NCBI RefSeq assembly: GCF_000003195.3
Contig: NC_012878.2
Span: 58,962,629-59,026,628, forward strand
DNA from: Sorghum bicolor
Lineage: Eukaryota > Streptophyta > Magnoliopsida > Poales > Poaceae
DNA length: 64,000 nt
Reading direction: 5' to 3'
The notes under the pieces were generated by a model, which ran no database searches, was not told the DNA's origin, and saw only the letters and a program-made list of their open reading frames with translations. Shown piece after piece: positions 9,575-21,489 of this stretch (the stretch's first letter is position 1; each line of letters opens with the position of its first letter). A program made the translations under genes and the position numbers.

Positions 9575-10948
9575 TCAGAAGAATTTGGTGCCGGCTCGTC
9601 CGCTGTGGAGCAGGTTGTGCGCGATGTCGTCCCTGGCCTTGGTGGCGTCGTCCGACCGCACGGGGTTCTCCGGCACCGTCTCGTCGTCGGTGATGTCGCA
9701 GCGGAGCGCGGCGTCCATGCCCTCCCCGCGCGACTCGCAGATGTTGTGCAGCACGCAGCAGGCGCCCAGCACCACGGGGAGGTCCTGCAGCTTCACCTCC
9801 GTGCGCTTCTGCAGGCACGCCCACCGGCCCTTGAGGCGCGCGAAGGCGTCGACGGCGACGCGCCGGACCTCCGCCACCTTCTCGTTGAAGGCGTGCTGCG
9901 CCCACGTCAGGTTGGCCTGCGCGTAGGGCGTCAGCACCCACTCCGTGAGCGGGAAGCTGGCGCCGCCCACCACCCAGGACCCCGCCATCATCCCGGCCGC
10001 CGCGCGCTGCTGCAGCGCCGACCGCTCCAGCACCTGGTCGTCGGGCATGGACCCGGGCCACCCGATGCAGACGTCGGTGAAGGCGCCGTCGGGGCCCACC
10101 ACACCTTGGAGCGTGATGGAGTAGGACGTCTTGTGGTTGCGCTCCGTGTGCCGCCGGTTGAAGTAGGCCGCCACCGACGTCTTGGGCGCGATGATGGGGA
10201 TGTGGGTGGTGTAGATGGCGCCCACCACCCCCGGGATCCCGGACTCCGCCTGGAACCGGGCCTTGAACGCGTCGGCGGCGGCGGCGTCGGGCCAGCGGAG
10301 GAAGCGCGGCATCAGGAGGCCACGGATGGCGGCGCACACCTCCAGGACCAGCTTGTGGCAGGTGGAGATGCCGAGGCCGAAGCGCTTGGACACGAGGCGG
10401 AGCGGCTCCCCCGTGGCGAGCCGCCACACGCACACCGCCACGCGCTGCCGGACCGGGATGGCGGCGCGGAGCGCCGTGTCCTCCTTGGCCACGGCGGAGC
10501 CCAGCGCGTCGCAGAGCATCGCGAAGGTGGCCCGCCCCATCCGGAAGGCGGCGCGGAAGTCCGCCTCCGGGTAGTCGGCGCTGCTGCACTGATCCCACCA
10601 CGCGCGCGACCGGTCCTTGACCCACAGCCGCCGCTGCTGGTGCGGGCCGTGGCCGTTGCCCGCGGCGGCGAGCGCGGACGACGACGACGACCCTGGTCCT
10701 CCTCCGCCGGTCACCTCCTCCTCCTCATCCTCCTCTTCCTCTTCGTCGTCCCGTCCCGCCTGCTGGCGAGGCCGGCTGAGCTGGAAGAGGGGGAGCTCCG
10801 GGCGCGGGGCGTCGTTGACGTCCAGCGAGGTGAGCACGCTGGTGGCGGGCCTCCTCTTGTTGCTGGCCTGTCCGTCGGCGGTGTCCCCCTCGTCGCCGGC
10901 GCCGCGGCGCTTACGGCGCCGGTTCGCCGTCGTCGTCGTCTTGGGCAT
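9575..10948 (-). CDS. ALP1/HARBI1-like protein, domesticated Harbinger transposase
   Basis: A single-exon ORF of 457 aa. The N-terminus has a basic RRRKRR patch (residues 10-15) and an acidic run (67-78). A DDE_Tnp_4-type nuclease fold covers roughly 130-440, with RQRVAVCVWRLATGEPLRLV, GLGISTCHKLVLEV, GAIYTTHIPIIAPK, SYSITLQGVV, CIGWPGSMPDDQVL, LKGRWACLQKR and LGACCVLHNICE. In active Harbinger nucleases the first and third catalytic positions are Asp and Glu. Here they are Tyr246 and Val366 (Asp367 is adjacent), while Asp303 remains. The same GAIYTTHIPI wording is known, from memory, in Arabidopsis ALP1-like genes such as At4g29780 and At5g12010, so this is an old domesticated lineage. There are no terminal repeats around it. 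The role is probably nuclear and non-catalytic; association with Polycomb complexes is known for ALP1 itself and is only a possibility here. Confidence 0.88.
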   Translation of the reverse strand: MPKTTTTANRRRKRRGAGDEGDTADGQASNKRRPATSVLTSLDVNDAPRPELPLFQLSRPRQQAGRDDEEEEEDEEEEVTGGGGPGSSSSSALAAAGNGHGPHQQRRLWVKDRSRAWWDQCSSADYPEADFRAAFRMGRATFAMLCDALGSAVAKEDTALRAAIPVRQRVAVCVWRLATGEPLRLVSKRFGLGISTCHKLVLEVCAAIRGLLMPRFLRWPDAAAADAFKARFQAESGIPGVVGAIYTTHIPIIAPKTSVAAYFNRRHTERNHKTSYSITLQGVVGPDGAFTDVCIGWPGSMPDDQVLERSALQQRAAAGMMAGSWVVGGASFPLTEWVLTPYAQANLTWAQHAFNEKVAEVRRVAVDAFARLKGRWACLQKRTEVKLQDLPVVLGACCVLHNICESRGEGMDAALRCDITDDETVPENPVRSDDATKARDDIAHNLLHSGRAGTKFF

Positions 10949-12323
10949 CGCGGGCGGGCTGCTGGAAATTGGGAGGGGCCTGGATGGGGATTGGGTTCGG
11001 GAGGGGGAGGAGGTGGAAGTGGTCGTCGTCTCGGCTCCGGACCGCAGCAGGTAACGGGTAGGAAGGAGCTAGGAGGAGCAGGAGTTGGAGAGGACCGACC
11101 GGGGCTGGGGCTGGAGCTGGGGTCGGAGCGGAGCGGAGCGGGTTGGGTTAGGTGGGTGTGAGCGCGCGCGAGGAGGAAGAGGAGCAGCAGGACATCGCTG
11201 TCGCCCCCGAGCGAGACTAGTGTGGAAGGGGCGGAGCTGAGCGGATGCTTTCTGGTTTTGGAGCATGCGACGGCGACGGCGACGACGAGGGTTGCCCCGT
11301 GCATGGGTGTAAACGCCCGGACGCCGCGGCGGCGCAGGGACATTACTGCTTGCTCCTCTTCTCTTCTCTTCTCTTCTCTTCTTTTGAGATGAGAAATCGG
11401 GCAGGCTGTTGAATTCGGGTTGCGGGCGGCTGAGCTGGAAGAGTATCTTATTATCCATCAAATTGTTGCCAATTTCAGAGTGAAATGCCGGTTCCTATTG
11501 CACCCAAAGTCCCTGCCATTTGCCAATGCCAGCTAGCTCCACAATTATGACCTCAAGCAAACAAAATCATTCTCAGATTTGCCAAAATTTACGCTACGGG
11601 CTATGGCTATTCGCTTGGATAAAAATATTATTCACTAATTTTTTATAAGAGAAAAATAATGCTGAATAATCATCAAATTCGGCAAATAAATCAAGCGAGC
11701 CAACAGGCTGACCAATCAGTTTCGTGTGGCTTTCATGCGCATCATTTGGAACACGACAGGCCAGCTCGATGCTCAAGTGCAAGGGGCTCAAGCTAGGATT
11801 TCATTCGCATTTCGCGGCTGTTATTCCAAGGGATGGCCAGTAGGTAGCTGCAAGTCACTCTCCAGAACCAGAATGTTTTAAAAAAAAGCGTCTGCACCAC
11901 AAACCCAGAGCCTAGCTAGCTCCACATTCCAGTTTTTCTACTTTGAAACATACCAGTACTTACAATCCAAACTCAAGTTACTTATTTCATATATGGCTTT
12001 TATTGTAAATAAATAAATCCAGTAGCCAACTGCTACAGACACAGGTTATCCACAAAGGCTTTTTACAAGGCACTCCCAAGGTGCAATACTGCAGGGAAAC
12101 ATGTCCAGAGAGCGGAGCCGCCCTTCTTCAGCCATTCCATAGGTTCCTCAAAAACTACATTATTGATCGGCTTATCTCTCTGATATGAATTACAGGACCA
12201 CATGAACCGATAAATCAACAAAGAATTGGCGTATCGCAAGTAATATACACGATCATTTCGCTTGGTTTCAATAGCTGCTTCGAAATATTGCCCGGGCCAC
12301 ATACAGCTTACAACATACTGGTC
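10949..12323. other. ALP1-like leader/promoter and VHA-C 3' flank
   Basis: 10949-11450 is a GC-rich leader with (CTTCT)n near 11357-11382. 11590-11730 resembles a degenerate inverted-repeat element with ends GGCTATTCGCTTG / CAAGCGAGCCAAC. From about 12000 to 12323 lies the probable 3' UTR of the V-ATPase gene. No extra gene is supported. Confidence 0.5.
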
Positions 12324-15300
12324 TCAGACAAAATTTATGGTGAAAGAGACGTAAGGGTGCGCCTCAGTTTCACCTCCCAGACCAGCAATGCCTACATCGT
12401 CTTCGGATTTCCAATAAAGACTGCGTTTGAAATGTTGTGTCAGTGGAAAACAACACCAACATGTGTGACTCAAAATCCAATGGACCGTAACCCAAAACAC
12501 AGAATTACCTATGGGCATTGCCACAGAGCTCCTCTAAGATGCTCCTTACTTTCTTCTCACTCTTTGTAGATGGTGCAAGAACAGCAGACTGATGCAAAAC
12601 ATATGATCAGACAAGAAATGGAAGTATAATATTCACCATCAGAAACAACAGTCTGAGCGAATTACCAGGAATGACGGCGGCAGACCATATCTAAGAATGC
12701 TCTCTACAAAGACACGCACAGCACAAAAGTGCATCCAGGAACTGAATACCTGTACAATAATAATTACAGTTCACAAGCAAGAAATGTGATAAGAGTACTT
12801 GAGAAAGAAGGCAAAATAAATTCAGCAAACCTAACCACACCAAGAAAGCATTTGATTCAAAACACTACGGTCATGTTTACTGAAGCAACCATCAACGACA
12901 TGTGCCCAAAAAATATTAAAAACCTAGCAAAGGTTCAGTAAAATTTAGAGTTTCACAACCCTAAAAACAAGAAAAAGGCAGGGTAGCAGTTTTTCTGCTT
13001 TACTATGACTTTCCAAGAATTAGAGTTCCATATCCTGCACAGCTTATAATAACATAATAAGGCCTACCATTCATAGCTTTATCTAATAAATGGCGATGCA
13101 TCCTAATCTGACTTAAAACTTTGTGATCAATGTGTTATCACCATATGAATTTTGCCATAAATAAAAAGGCTGTACCAGTGAAATAGTAACATAAAGCAAA
13201 AGGCAGTTCCAGCATGCCAGAGTCAGGACTGACAACAAATGTCCTTACTTAAAATTTCAATAAGAGAAACCTATAAATTCTAATGCAAATGAAGATAATA
13301 ATGACAGGAAACATTAACAGCATAATGGCTTAGAAACATGGGCTAAAATTTCCATTCAACATCACTGATACTTACAGCAGAAATGTAACCAATAGAAATC
13401 TTTAAGGAAAGAAATACAGTTGCTGTTAGGACCACAAGATTATACAGGAAAAGACAAGTACCTCGCTGTAGCTGGCATAGCACCATTGAAGAAGAGTGGT
13501 CCTCATAGCTTCTTGGTCTTGCAGTAGCTTCTCCATCTCCTGCTTCCGACTTTCCTGTGCTTCAGGACTGTACTCAAAATCACGGACCTGGAATCAAATG
13601 ACATAAAACTTAGTGGATGACAAAAGACTAAATCAGGACAGCGAGATTAACGTAAAGTGTAAACATAAGACTCTCAAGGAAACCTTACCTGAAAACCCTT
13701 CTCGCGAGCACGGACCTTAAAGTTGTCAACAACCTTAGCGAATAGTGTTACAGTGTAGAGAGCATATTCATTGTCTTCATAGAGCTTTTTAGATGACCTA
13801 GGTACCTATAAAATGATCATTTAGCTCATATGAAGGGGAAAGTCAAATCAAGTATATATGAGGAAATCAGGGACATAATTTAGACAACCTTGACAGATTT
13901 TAATTAAAGTAAGATTCTCCTAAGCATAGTTAAAACACTATTCAATTCTCTTCAAAAGGAAAGTTATAAGAAAAATATGTCAACTTGGGAGGTTATACAA
14001 GCAGAAAAGCATGATAAATGAAGAGCGCAATCAAAATTTAGCCTTACCACAAATGTGTCAAGTGTCTCGTAGCTTGACAACCAGTCTTTTTGGGAGTACT
14101 TGGGAACAATTGCAAGGAGTGTGACAAGATGTTCCGAGGTGATCATATCCTCCGGTTTTACCAGATTGGAAAGATCACGAACCGCTAAGCTTTCACACAA
14201 TAAAAAGACAAACTAATTAGTATAAATAGGAAAAACAATTATATCATTCAGTTCTAATCTCCTGTTCCTTTTACAGTATACAAGAAAGGAAATGAATAAT
14301 GGTCTTGGAATCAAGCACTTCCTCTAGAGTCTGCACACAAGCATGACAATGCAATTTACCTCCCACTTTGCTTTCTGTTGATTGCACTAAGCTGGCTCCT
14401 TACATTATTATATTCCGCTGCTCGAACCTGGGGACGAGAGCATTTTTTTAGAAGTTGTGAAATAAAAATACAGCATAAAAGTTATTGACCAGGTGTATTA
14501 GTATAGCAAAAACGAATCATAAAATTGAGGCCAAAGCAAAAATCACAGGCAGAGATCCAAATGGCATTTTAGCTGAGATACACAAATTTTCTTTGTCCTG
14601 ACAAAATCTGGGATCAGTGGCTTCTCGTCACTTTGCATCCTAGTGGTTCCATAAATATGTATCAGAACTTCAGAGGCATGTGACAACTATATGATAGGAC
14701 AAATGGCACTAGATCTAATAGTCAAGCAAACAGTGGTTAAAACAACTTACAAAGTGATAACGATATGTTGACATGAAAGCAAGAAAAATCCCCTAGAATG
14801 CACTGGCAACTGTACTAGGCTCCTTTGAAATTTACACGTTCGGGAAACAAGTATAAACATGGCCACTTATTATACATATATGGGTATGATTGTATATACG
14901 TCAATTGTGAAGTCTGGAGAGCAACTTTAGCTCCTAAATCCCAACCAACACTAGTAAATAAAATATCCGCAAGTCTAGCTAATGAATTGATGTCGCTATA
15001 TATTTACAGAGCGATGAGTCTTTGACCCAGCGACAAATTGGGGGTAGGCCAGTACAGGCCACGGATAAAGGATAAGCGCGAAGCCGTGTAAGACTGAGAC
15101 GTGCAAACAAACCTTCATGTCGTCCTCAATCTTGGCAACCTGCGACTGGATGCTGCCGACAATCTCCTTGAGCGGAGACATTGTGGGGTACTTGCCCTCA
15201 TCCCACACGAATCTGCACGCGCAACCAACACAAAAGCTTTTAAGCTAAACAGAACATTCATCCGATCGGCTGGGCAGTATAGTTTGCAGCAGACCTAGTG

Positions 15301-15802
15301 AGGTAGGTGTCGACGGGAACGCCATCGACGGTGAGAGTCCCACTCTCGACCCCTCCGGCGCGCTCGAGGTCCTCGATCTGCCTCCGGATCTTGTGCGACA
15401 CGCCCTCCACGAACACATTGGACTGCGGGGAGGGGTATAGAGACGAACACACGATGACATTGAATCAGAACCTAGTGCTCGGGGCAGCAGAAGAGAGAAG
15501 CAGATCGAGATCGTGCGAGAAGCGAAGGCGGGGAACCTTGACGAGGTCATCGCTGAGGGCGAGGAGCGAGTCGAGGGTGCCGACGCGGAGATCCGGAACG
15601 TTGAACTGCGCAGACGGCGGATACGGTGAGGCGACGCGACGGCGGGAAGATGAGGGAGGGGTCGGAGAGGATCGCTTACGCGGTAGAGCGGAGTGTCGAA
15701 GGAGTGTCGGGAGATGGAGTCCTGGAGGCGCGACCACAGGGAGCTGGCCGTGGCGCCGGGTGACTGCACGGGCAGCGACACGATCCAGTAGCGTGTCGCC
15801 AT
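12324..15802 (-). CDS. VHA-C: V-type proton ATPase subunit C
   Basis: Subunit C bridges the V1 and stator/V0 parts of the vacuolar and endomembrane proton pump; the Arabidopsis orthologue is DET3. Exons (minus): 15802-15680, 15605-15537, 15422-15295, 15212-15113, 14427-14360, 14189-14048, 13805-13689, 13587-13462, 12749-12666, 12588-12509, 12420-12324. All have GT-AG borders and matching phases, giving 377 aa, the normal family length. Recognisable stretches are [129 protein letters not shown] and the C-terminal [15 protein letters not shown]. Nothing looks broken. Subunit C is cytosolic and its assembly is reversible in the family. Confidence 0.96.
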
Positions 15803-17360
15803 GGGCGCCGGCGGTGAGGCTCGAGGGAGGAGGCGGTGGTTTGGTTCGTGTGATCTGGTTGACGATGAAGAGGGAGGACTCGAGAGGAGAGGAGATGCCT
15901 CTGCACCTGCACGGATCAGGATTCAGAGGAGCAGGACAGGTCAGGCTTCTGTCATGTGGGGCCCATGTGTCGGTCGCTAAAATAAGTTTTTTCCGAGAAA
16001 ATCTCTCTCGAAATACTATTTCATTGATGAGAAGAAATACTACCAATCATAGGGTCAAGACAGGTGTTTACAAATTCCAACTATTAAGAGCCCATTTGGA
16101 TTTGGATCATAACTATATTATTATAATCTAGATTGTGCATAAGATTATTGTTTGGATCTCTGAACCAAGGTGATTGATTATGGTTCATTAAAGCAAGAAT
16201 TTCCTATCTTATCCTTAAGGAGCCGTTTGTATCCTTTCATTTTGATGAGGAATTGAAATCTACTTAATAAATTAGGCTATTAAACTTGGAATTTGATATT
16301 CTGCTATTTTTCAAAGTTCACATATAAGTCTATCTCAAGGATCAAAGGGGGATATTTATTAGCAAGTTGGACCATCGGTTTGGGGCAAATTAGAATTTCA
16401 GCATCCATAATCCCCTATAACCTGGTCATACCTAGATTATAGAATTATGATAATCAAGATTTTTTATTATAATAATCTATTACATAATCAACCAAATTGA
16501 TTATATAATTGGATTAGTATAATCGCAGGGGTAATCAAACATGACCTAGATAGCACAACGTGCAGTTTGTTTTCGTGAAAAACAGAGTCGAACTTCTAAT
16601 GTAGACACAACAGCTTCTCTATTATTTGTGCTACGCACATGTTCTCAAAATTCGTCTCTAATTAGCGCACTTTCTAGATCACCCGTTTTAAATTCACGTC
16701 ATCTGGTAAAAAAAACATTTGCATTACATATCTCTGCCATGGCTGAAAGTACTGTTCGCTGATTTGTTATGAGAGAAAAACATTGTTAAATGGCTAACAG
16801 ATTTGACAGATAAGTTCAAATAAATCTTGCCAATGCCTAGATCGCCAAAATTTAGACCAAAACCATAAATCATATGGATTTTTGTTATTATTATAAGCCC
16901 GGGCAAGATTCTTTCCCCGATTGCCAGCGGCGCTTCATTTCTTTGCCAATGTTTAGCCAAGCATGCGTCCAATAATATAGTTTTTGTTACCCACCTGGAA
17001 ATCATTTCATTGTTAATAAACCGAGAATAATAATAGGAGTTAGCGTTTAGGTGAAAACCACAAATCATTTTCTCTTAACTTCATGCACATCGAATAACAA
17101 AAAACCTGGCTCAACAATTTGTGCAACCTAGCTCAAAAGTCATGACAAACAAAATTTGTCATTTTAAAAATCGCCCACACATGGGTATTTTTTTTATTAA
17201 ATTAGCGGTTGCATTTCCAAAATTTGAATCTGCACTCAAAACTTTACAATTATATAGCTAACGTAATAATGTGAGTTTGTATGCAAAATCTGACCATCGT
17301 CCGAAATTTGCAGTAAAAAGGATAAATTAATGGCAGCGGCACTGCTTCACACAAAGATTT
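15803..17360. other. VHA-C upstream region and transposon remnants
   Basis: 15803-15990 is the VHA-C leader. 16085-16550 looks like a degenerate inverted-repeat element, with a TTTGGATTTGGATCATAA-like left part and related motifs at the right. 16744-17000 contains the GTTCGCTGATTTGTTATGAG motif common in grass MITEs. No gene is supported. Confidence 0.45.
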
Positions 17361-20300
17361 TCATCTGTTGTTGAAGAACATAGCCCCGCAAGCTATCACC
17401 ACAATTGCAGCACGCACTCCCTGCGCACATCAGATAACATTAACAATGAGTACAAGTTCATCATCTTTAACAGCAAACTCTATCAGAAAACAAACTTCCC
17501 ATCAAGACTTGCCTGATTTATCAGCCACCCGTTTATCATCGGGAAACCACCGCTTCGAGTTTGAGCAGAGGCAATGGATTCATCGCTTTTGTTCTGCTTC
17601 ACAATTAGACACCAGTGTCACAAAAGTTGGGAGCAAACCTCTCAGTAATAACACTAACATGACCGTTACTTCCATACCTCTTGGATATCTTCCTGGACAT
17701 GCTGGTTTTTGCCAGTGTGCTGGATATGAGCAAGCGAGTTCAGATTCTCAAGCTCAAGGAGGTCTTTTAGCTGTTTGCTCGCGCTTGTGACACAAATGTG
17801 TGGGTGTATCCAGGTGCTTGATGTTGCAACCAAATAGTTCAAGGGACGCTCCACGTAGCCTCTTGAGTGCATCTGCTCCGCCGAATAGGAGGGACCAATG
17901 GAGAGCTGATGCTTTGCTCGGGGTCTCCTCTTAGTTCTGGTCAGCTCGTTTTCTCTCAGATTTTGCTTGCTTGCTCCATCTCGACTACTAGATCTACGAC
18001 TTCTTCTACTTTCAGTTGTTTTTGGCATCCCAGTCTGTACAGGTGCACTCATTTTTATATGCTGAGACGAAACGGTTTTTCCTGACCTGTAATTTGAAGC
18101 TTTATGATCATCATGAAAAGGGATGACTGTGTTGCCTTCCTGCGCGCTGCCTGAGTCGGTGGGTGTGGGTGATACACCAGTTTCAAAACTACGGCTTCTT
18201 TTGCTTTCAGTAGTTTTTGACATCCCAGTTTGTATAGGTGCAGTCATTTTCATATGCTGAGACGAAACAGTTTTTCCTGACCTGTGATTTGAAGCTTTAT
18301 GATCATCAAAAGGGATGACTGTTTTGCCTGCCTGCGTGCTGCCTGAGTCGTCGGTGGGTGTGGGTGACAAACCAGTTTCAGATCTACGGCTTCTTCTGCT
18401 TTCAGTTGTTTTTGGCATCCCAGTTTGTACAGGTTCACTCGTTTTTATATGCTGAGACGAAACGGTTTCCCCTGACATGTAATTTGAAGCTTTATGATCA
18501 TCAAAAGGGATGACTGCAGCCTGCGTGCTGCCTGAGTCGGTGGGTGTGGGTGATACACCGGTTTCAGAACTACAGCTCCTGCTTTCAGTTGTTTTTGGCA
18601 TCCCAGTTTGTACAGGTTCACTCGTTTTTAGATGCTGAGACGAAACGGTTTTTCCTGACCTGTAATTTGAACCTTTATGATCATCAAAAGAGATGACTGT
18701 TCTGCCTGCCTGTGTGCTGCCTGAGTCGTCGGTGGGTGTGGGTGATACACCAGTTTCAGATCTACAGCTTCTTCTGCTTTCAGTTGTTTTCGGCATCCCA
18801 GTTTGTACAGGTTCACTCATTTTTATATGCTGAGACGAAACAGTTTTCCCTGACCTGTAATTTGAAGCTTTATGATCATCAAAAGGGATGACTGTTTTGC
18901 CTGCCTGCGTGCTGCCTGAGTCGGTGGGCGTGGGTGATACATCTGTTTCTGAAATGATGCCCTGCAGATCCAGGGAAGACAGAATTACCATATACGTATT
19001 TCACATCAACCAATCATATTTGGCTAACACTACTAGAGACAACAGATGACATGTTCCTGATAAATGAAGGTGATTTGTTTTAAAATGTTTGGATAAAAAG
19101 AAAAAACCTGTGGGGTGGTGCCTTCAAAGGTACTTATCATCTTCTTCACCGAACTACTTGATTTGCTCTCTGGTATACTGCTCCCTTTCTTGTAGCCACT
19201 GGTATCTTCCAAGCTTAAGGTGTCTCTAAAACCCCTTTGCAGCAACAAGTCTCTTGAGGCCTTCTTCATCCGTGGATCCACATTTATTCCAGATAACACA
19301 GCCCTCTCTTGCAAATCATCCAGTGACAAACTCTTCCGAAGCTTAGATCGCTCAGCTCCTTTGCTTTGAATGTTGGAAATCTTCTCTATGAGCCGTTTAG
19401 ACAATGGGCTGTCTAACAAGTTTGGAAGTTGTCGATAAGAACTAGAAAACAGAATTACCAATATTCTCCATATCAACTATGCACTCGATTAGTTACTTTA
19501 CATTCCATTTATTTGAGTGCATGCACTAACATATTGATCGATCATATGCAAACAGTTAAATGGCTAAGTTTCTAATGAAATCCACACTGACACCATATGT
19601 GTGTGTCACTGTTCTACTTGAAGCCCTGTGTACAACATCAAGGGAATTCAAAGAAATACTAACAGATGGACCTTATGTTATTAGCCTATTTGGAGACAAA
19701 TGAACACCATGACACCACATCTAATATGATTAGTCTATAACATGAAAGCATATTGTTTGTGCAACAGATCTCCAACTGGTTGCTTGCAACTAACAAAAAT
19801 GAAAATGTGACCAACCTAGGAGGAACTAGGCGGTTTTTCATTATTAACAAAAAGAAATAAGATACCCAAATTCGAGTAGAAGAGGACTTGAACCTGCACC
19901 CAACCAGTTGAGCTAGGTTCACTTTCTGTTGCTTGCAACTAATATAAGACACAATTTGAATAAGCAAACATTACTAGTTTACCTGGAAAATTGAGTTCAT
20001 TGGCATCCCCAAGCAGCTCTTGCTGTTTCCTTTTCATTGCAGAATTTCTCTAAATAAATAGTACAACACAAGTTATATACCTTTATATTATAGAAATTAT
20101 CAAGAAATTTGCCCCTGGAGTTTTAACAAGGCATCCTAGAAGGAGCCATCTTACCATTTCTTGGATTCGCTTGCGGTCATCATCATTAAGTAAGAACTGA
20201 ACCTGAAGAATTATTTTCCCTCCACTATCAAGAGTAAATACTGCATCCATAGTTCCTGACTCCACAATCACTTTTGTCTTCAACTCTGTGGTGATTTTCA

Positions 20301-20715
20301 AAACACATCAATTAATAGATGTTGGTAAGTACAAAAAGAACGGTGTACAACCAGCTAAAAAAACCTGATTTCGATATCAATTCCTTGTCTGCATTGTACA
20401 TCATTATTACCATACTCTCCCGAAGTGATGTAACAGGGCTGCACACCACACATATATTTGGTTGTGATGAAAATGAATGAATGATGCACTAGTCAAATAT
20501 CAATTAATGGAATATATGAAAATGAGCTTACAAAGATATATCATCTTGTTCTATGTTCCCACTGTATTCTCTTTTGCCCATGGTGACTGCATCGAAAATG
20601 TAATTTACATATATTACAGAAAATTAGCAAATGGAAAGCAAAACGAGGAAAGAAAGTAGAATTCGGAGATTCAAACCTTGCAAGAACAGAGGGATAATGA
20701 CTGGTGGTTGAGTGG
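17361..20715 (-). CDS. Unrecognised protein with five ~63-aa tandem repeats and hydrophobic C-terminus (5' end unresolved)
   Basis: I do not recognise the family. Exons joined by GT-AG borders and phase (minus): 20715-20677, 20586-20532, 20438-20365, 20285-20155, 20049-19983, 19412-19108, 18961-17678, 17420-17361. The first coding exon was not found; it should end with one extra base upstream of 20715. The N-terminal part reads VTMGKREYSGNIEQDD, ESMVIMMYNADKELISKSEL, GTMDAVFTLDSGGKIILQVQ and FLLNDDDRKRIQEMR, which could be a beta-rich domain. A Ser-rich and basic segment follows. The 1.28-kb exon encodes five near-identical repeats of the type SETGVSPTPTD-SGSTQAGKTVIPFDDHK-ASNYRSGKTVSSQHIK-PVQTGMPKTTESRRSR. 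The last exon adds GVRAAIVVIACGAMFFNNR and a stop, a possible tail anchor. The acceptor at 19412 was chosen over the one at about 19437 because only it keeps the frame. Confidence 0.7.
18000..18955 (-). repeat. Coding minisatellite, five ~190-bp units
   Basis: Five tandem units of about 186-195 bp encode the repeats of the gene at 17361-20715. Units differ mainly by in-frame codon gains or losses (for example TD versus TDD, and loss of GKT in unit three) and a few substitutions, so the frame is kept throughout. Confidence 0.9.
19860..19920 (-). mobile_element. Degenerate tRNA-derived SINE fragment
   Basis: On the minus strand, TAGCTCAACTGG (A-box like, 19915-19904) and GGTTCAAGTCC (B-box, 19893-19883) match RNA polymerase III promoter boxes. 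They are only about 10 nt apart, so the copy is deleted. It lies in an intron of the repeat-protein gene. Confidence 0.5.
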
Positions 20716-21489
20716 CTGCATAGTAAAAAGGGAAATGGAAAAAGAAAGGAGCACAATCAGTTCTTGCTTCCAACAGAACAATACGAGAATTTTTTTTAGA
20801 TTTTCAAGTAAAACATAGTTATGAATGACAGGACAAGAAATTGCCTGAGATGTGGATGCTTCCAGGCATTCTTTTCTGAATTCCTGCTTGGTGCTGCACA
20901 GAAGCCCTACAATACTAATCTTCTAGAGCATAGAGAAGAAGATACACCAGCTAGTGGATGTTGTTTGGGCAAGCTGGACTTGTGGCTGGCTATCCATAGC
21001 CACTGGGTCTCCTGGGACCACAGGAAGAGTTAAAGTTTGGCTCCTTCTGTTGCTCTCAAAAGACATACACCCACAAATTGTGAAGAGAACACCACATGGT
21101 TTGCATTAATTGGTTAAGAATATTCCAAATAGGATTGGGGCCCAGTTGCAGTCTCAACAATATGTTACATGGCAATCGATGGGCTCACTCATCACACGAG
21201 AACCACATAACATAAAATTGCCAACGGAGCAAATCGTGGATGGAACAGAAGAATTTCTCACACAGTCACACTGAAGTTTTTCTTTCTTTTTTAGTCTTTA
21301 AGAATCTCTAGCACCAATGGACACAACACCAGTTTGCACCCACACAACCTTTGGACTCCAGGAGGCTAAATCATGAAGACATCAGTACACAAGATAGCAC
21401 AGTACTGTGCTTGTACAAAATCCAATCAGGCCCAACCACCTTCCTGGTGGAACACTAGACACAAAAGATCCAAATGACAACTGGTGAGC
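20716..21489. other. Unresolved gap between two genes
   Basis: It should hold the first exon and leader of the repeat-protein gene and the 3' UTR of the small membrane-protein gene. A candidate short ORF on the minus strand starts MDSQPQVQLAQTTSTS near 21000, but its donor phase does not fit the next exon. Confidence 0.4.

Noticed and set aside
9327..10625. A 432-codon minus-strand ORF overlapping the ALP1-like gene
   Set aside because: It is a shifted frame of the same gene, rich in Arg/Gly/Pro, while the conserved Harbinger motifs are all in the 9575-10948 frame.
9605..11161. A 518-codon plus-strand ORF
   Set aside because: It is the antisense reading of the ALP1-like gene. The GC-rich third codon positions leave the opposite frame open; composition is His/Arg/Gly-biased and no domain is visible.
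18000..18955. CRISPR-like array
   Set aside because: The repeats are about 190 bp, contiguous without unique spacers, in frame, and inside a plant exon.
19412..19437. Upstream splice acceptor TTTTCTAG|TTCTTATC in the repeat-protein gene
   Set aside because: It shifts the frame relative to the preceding exon. The acceptor TTGTTAG|ACAGCCC keeps the conserved-looking frame.
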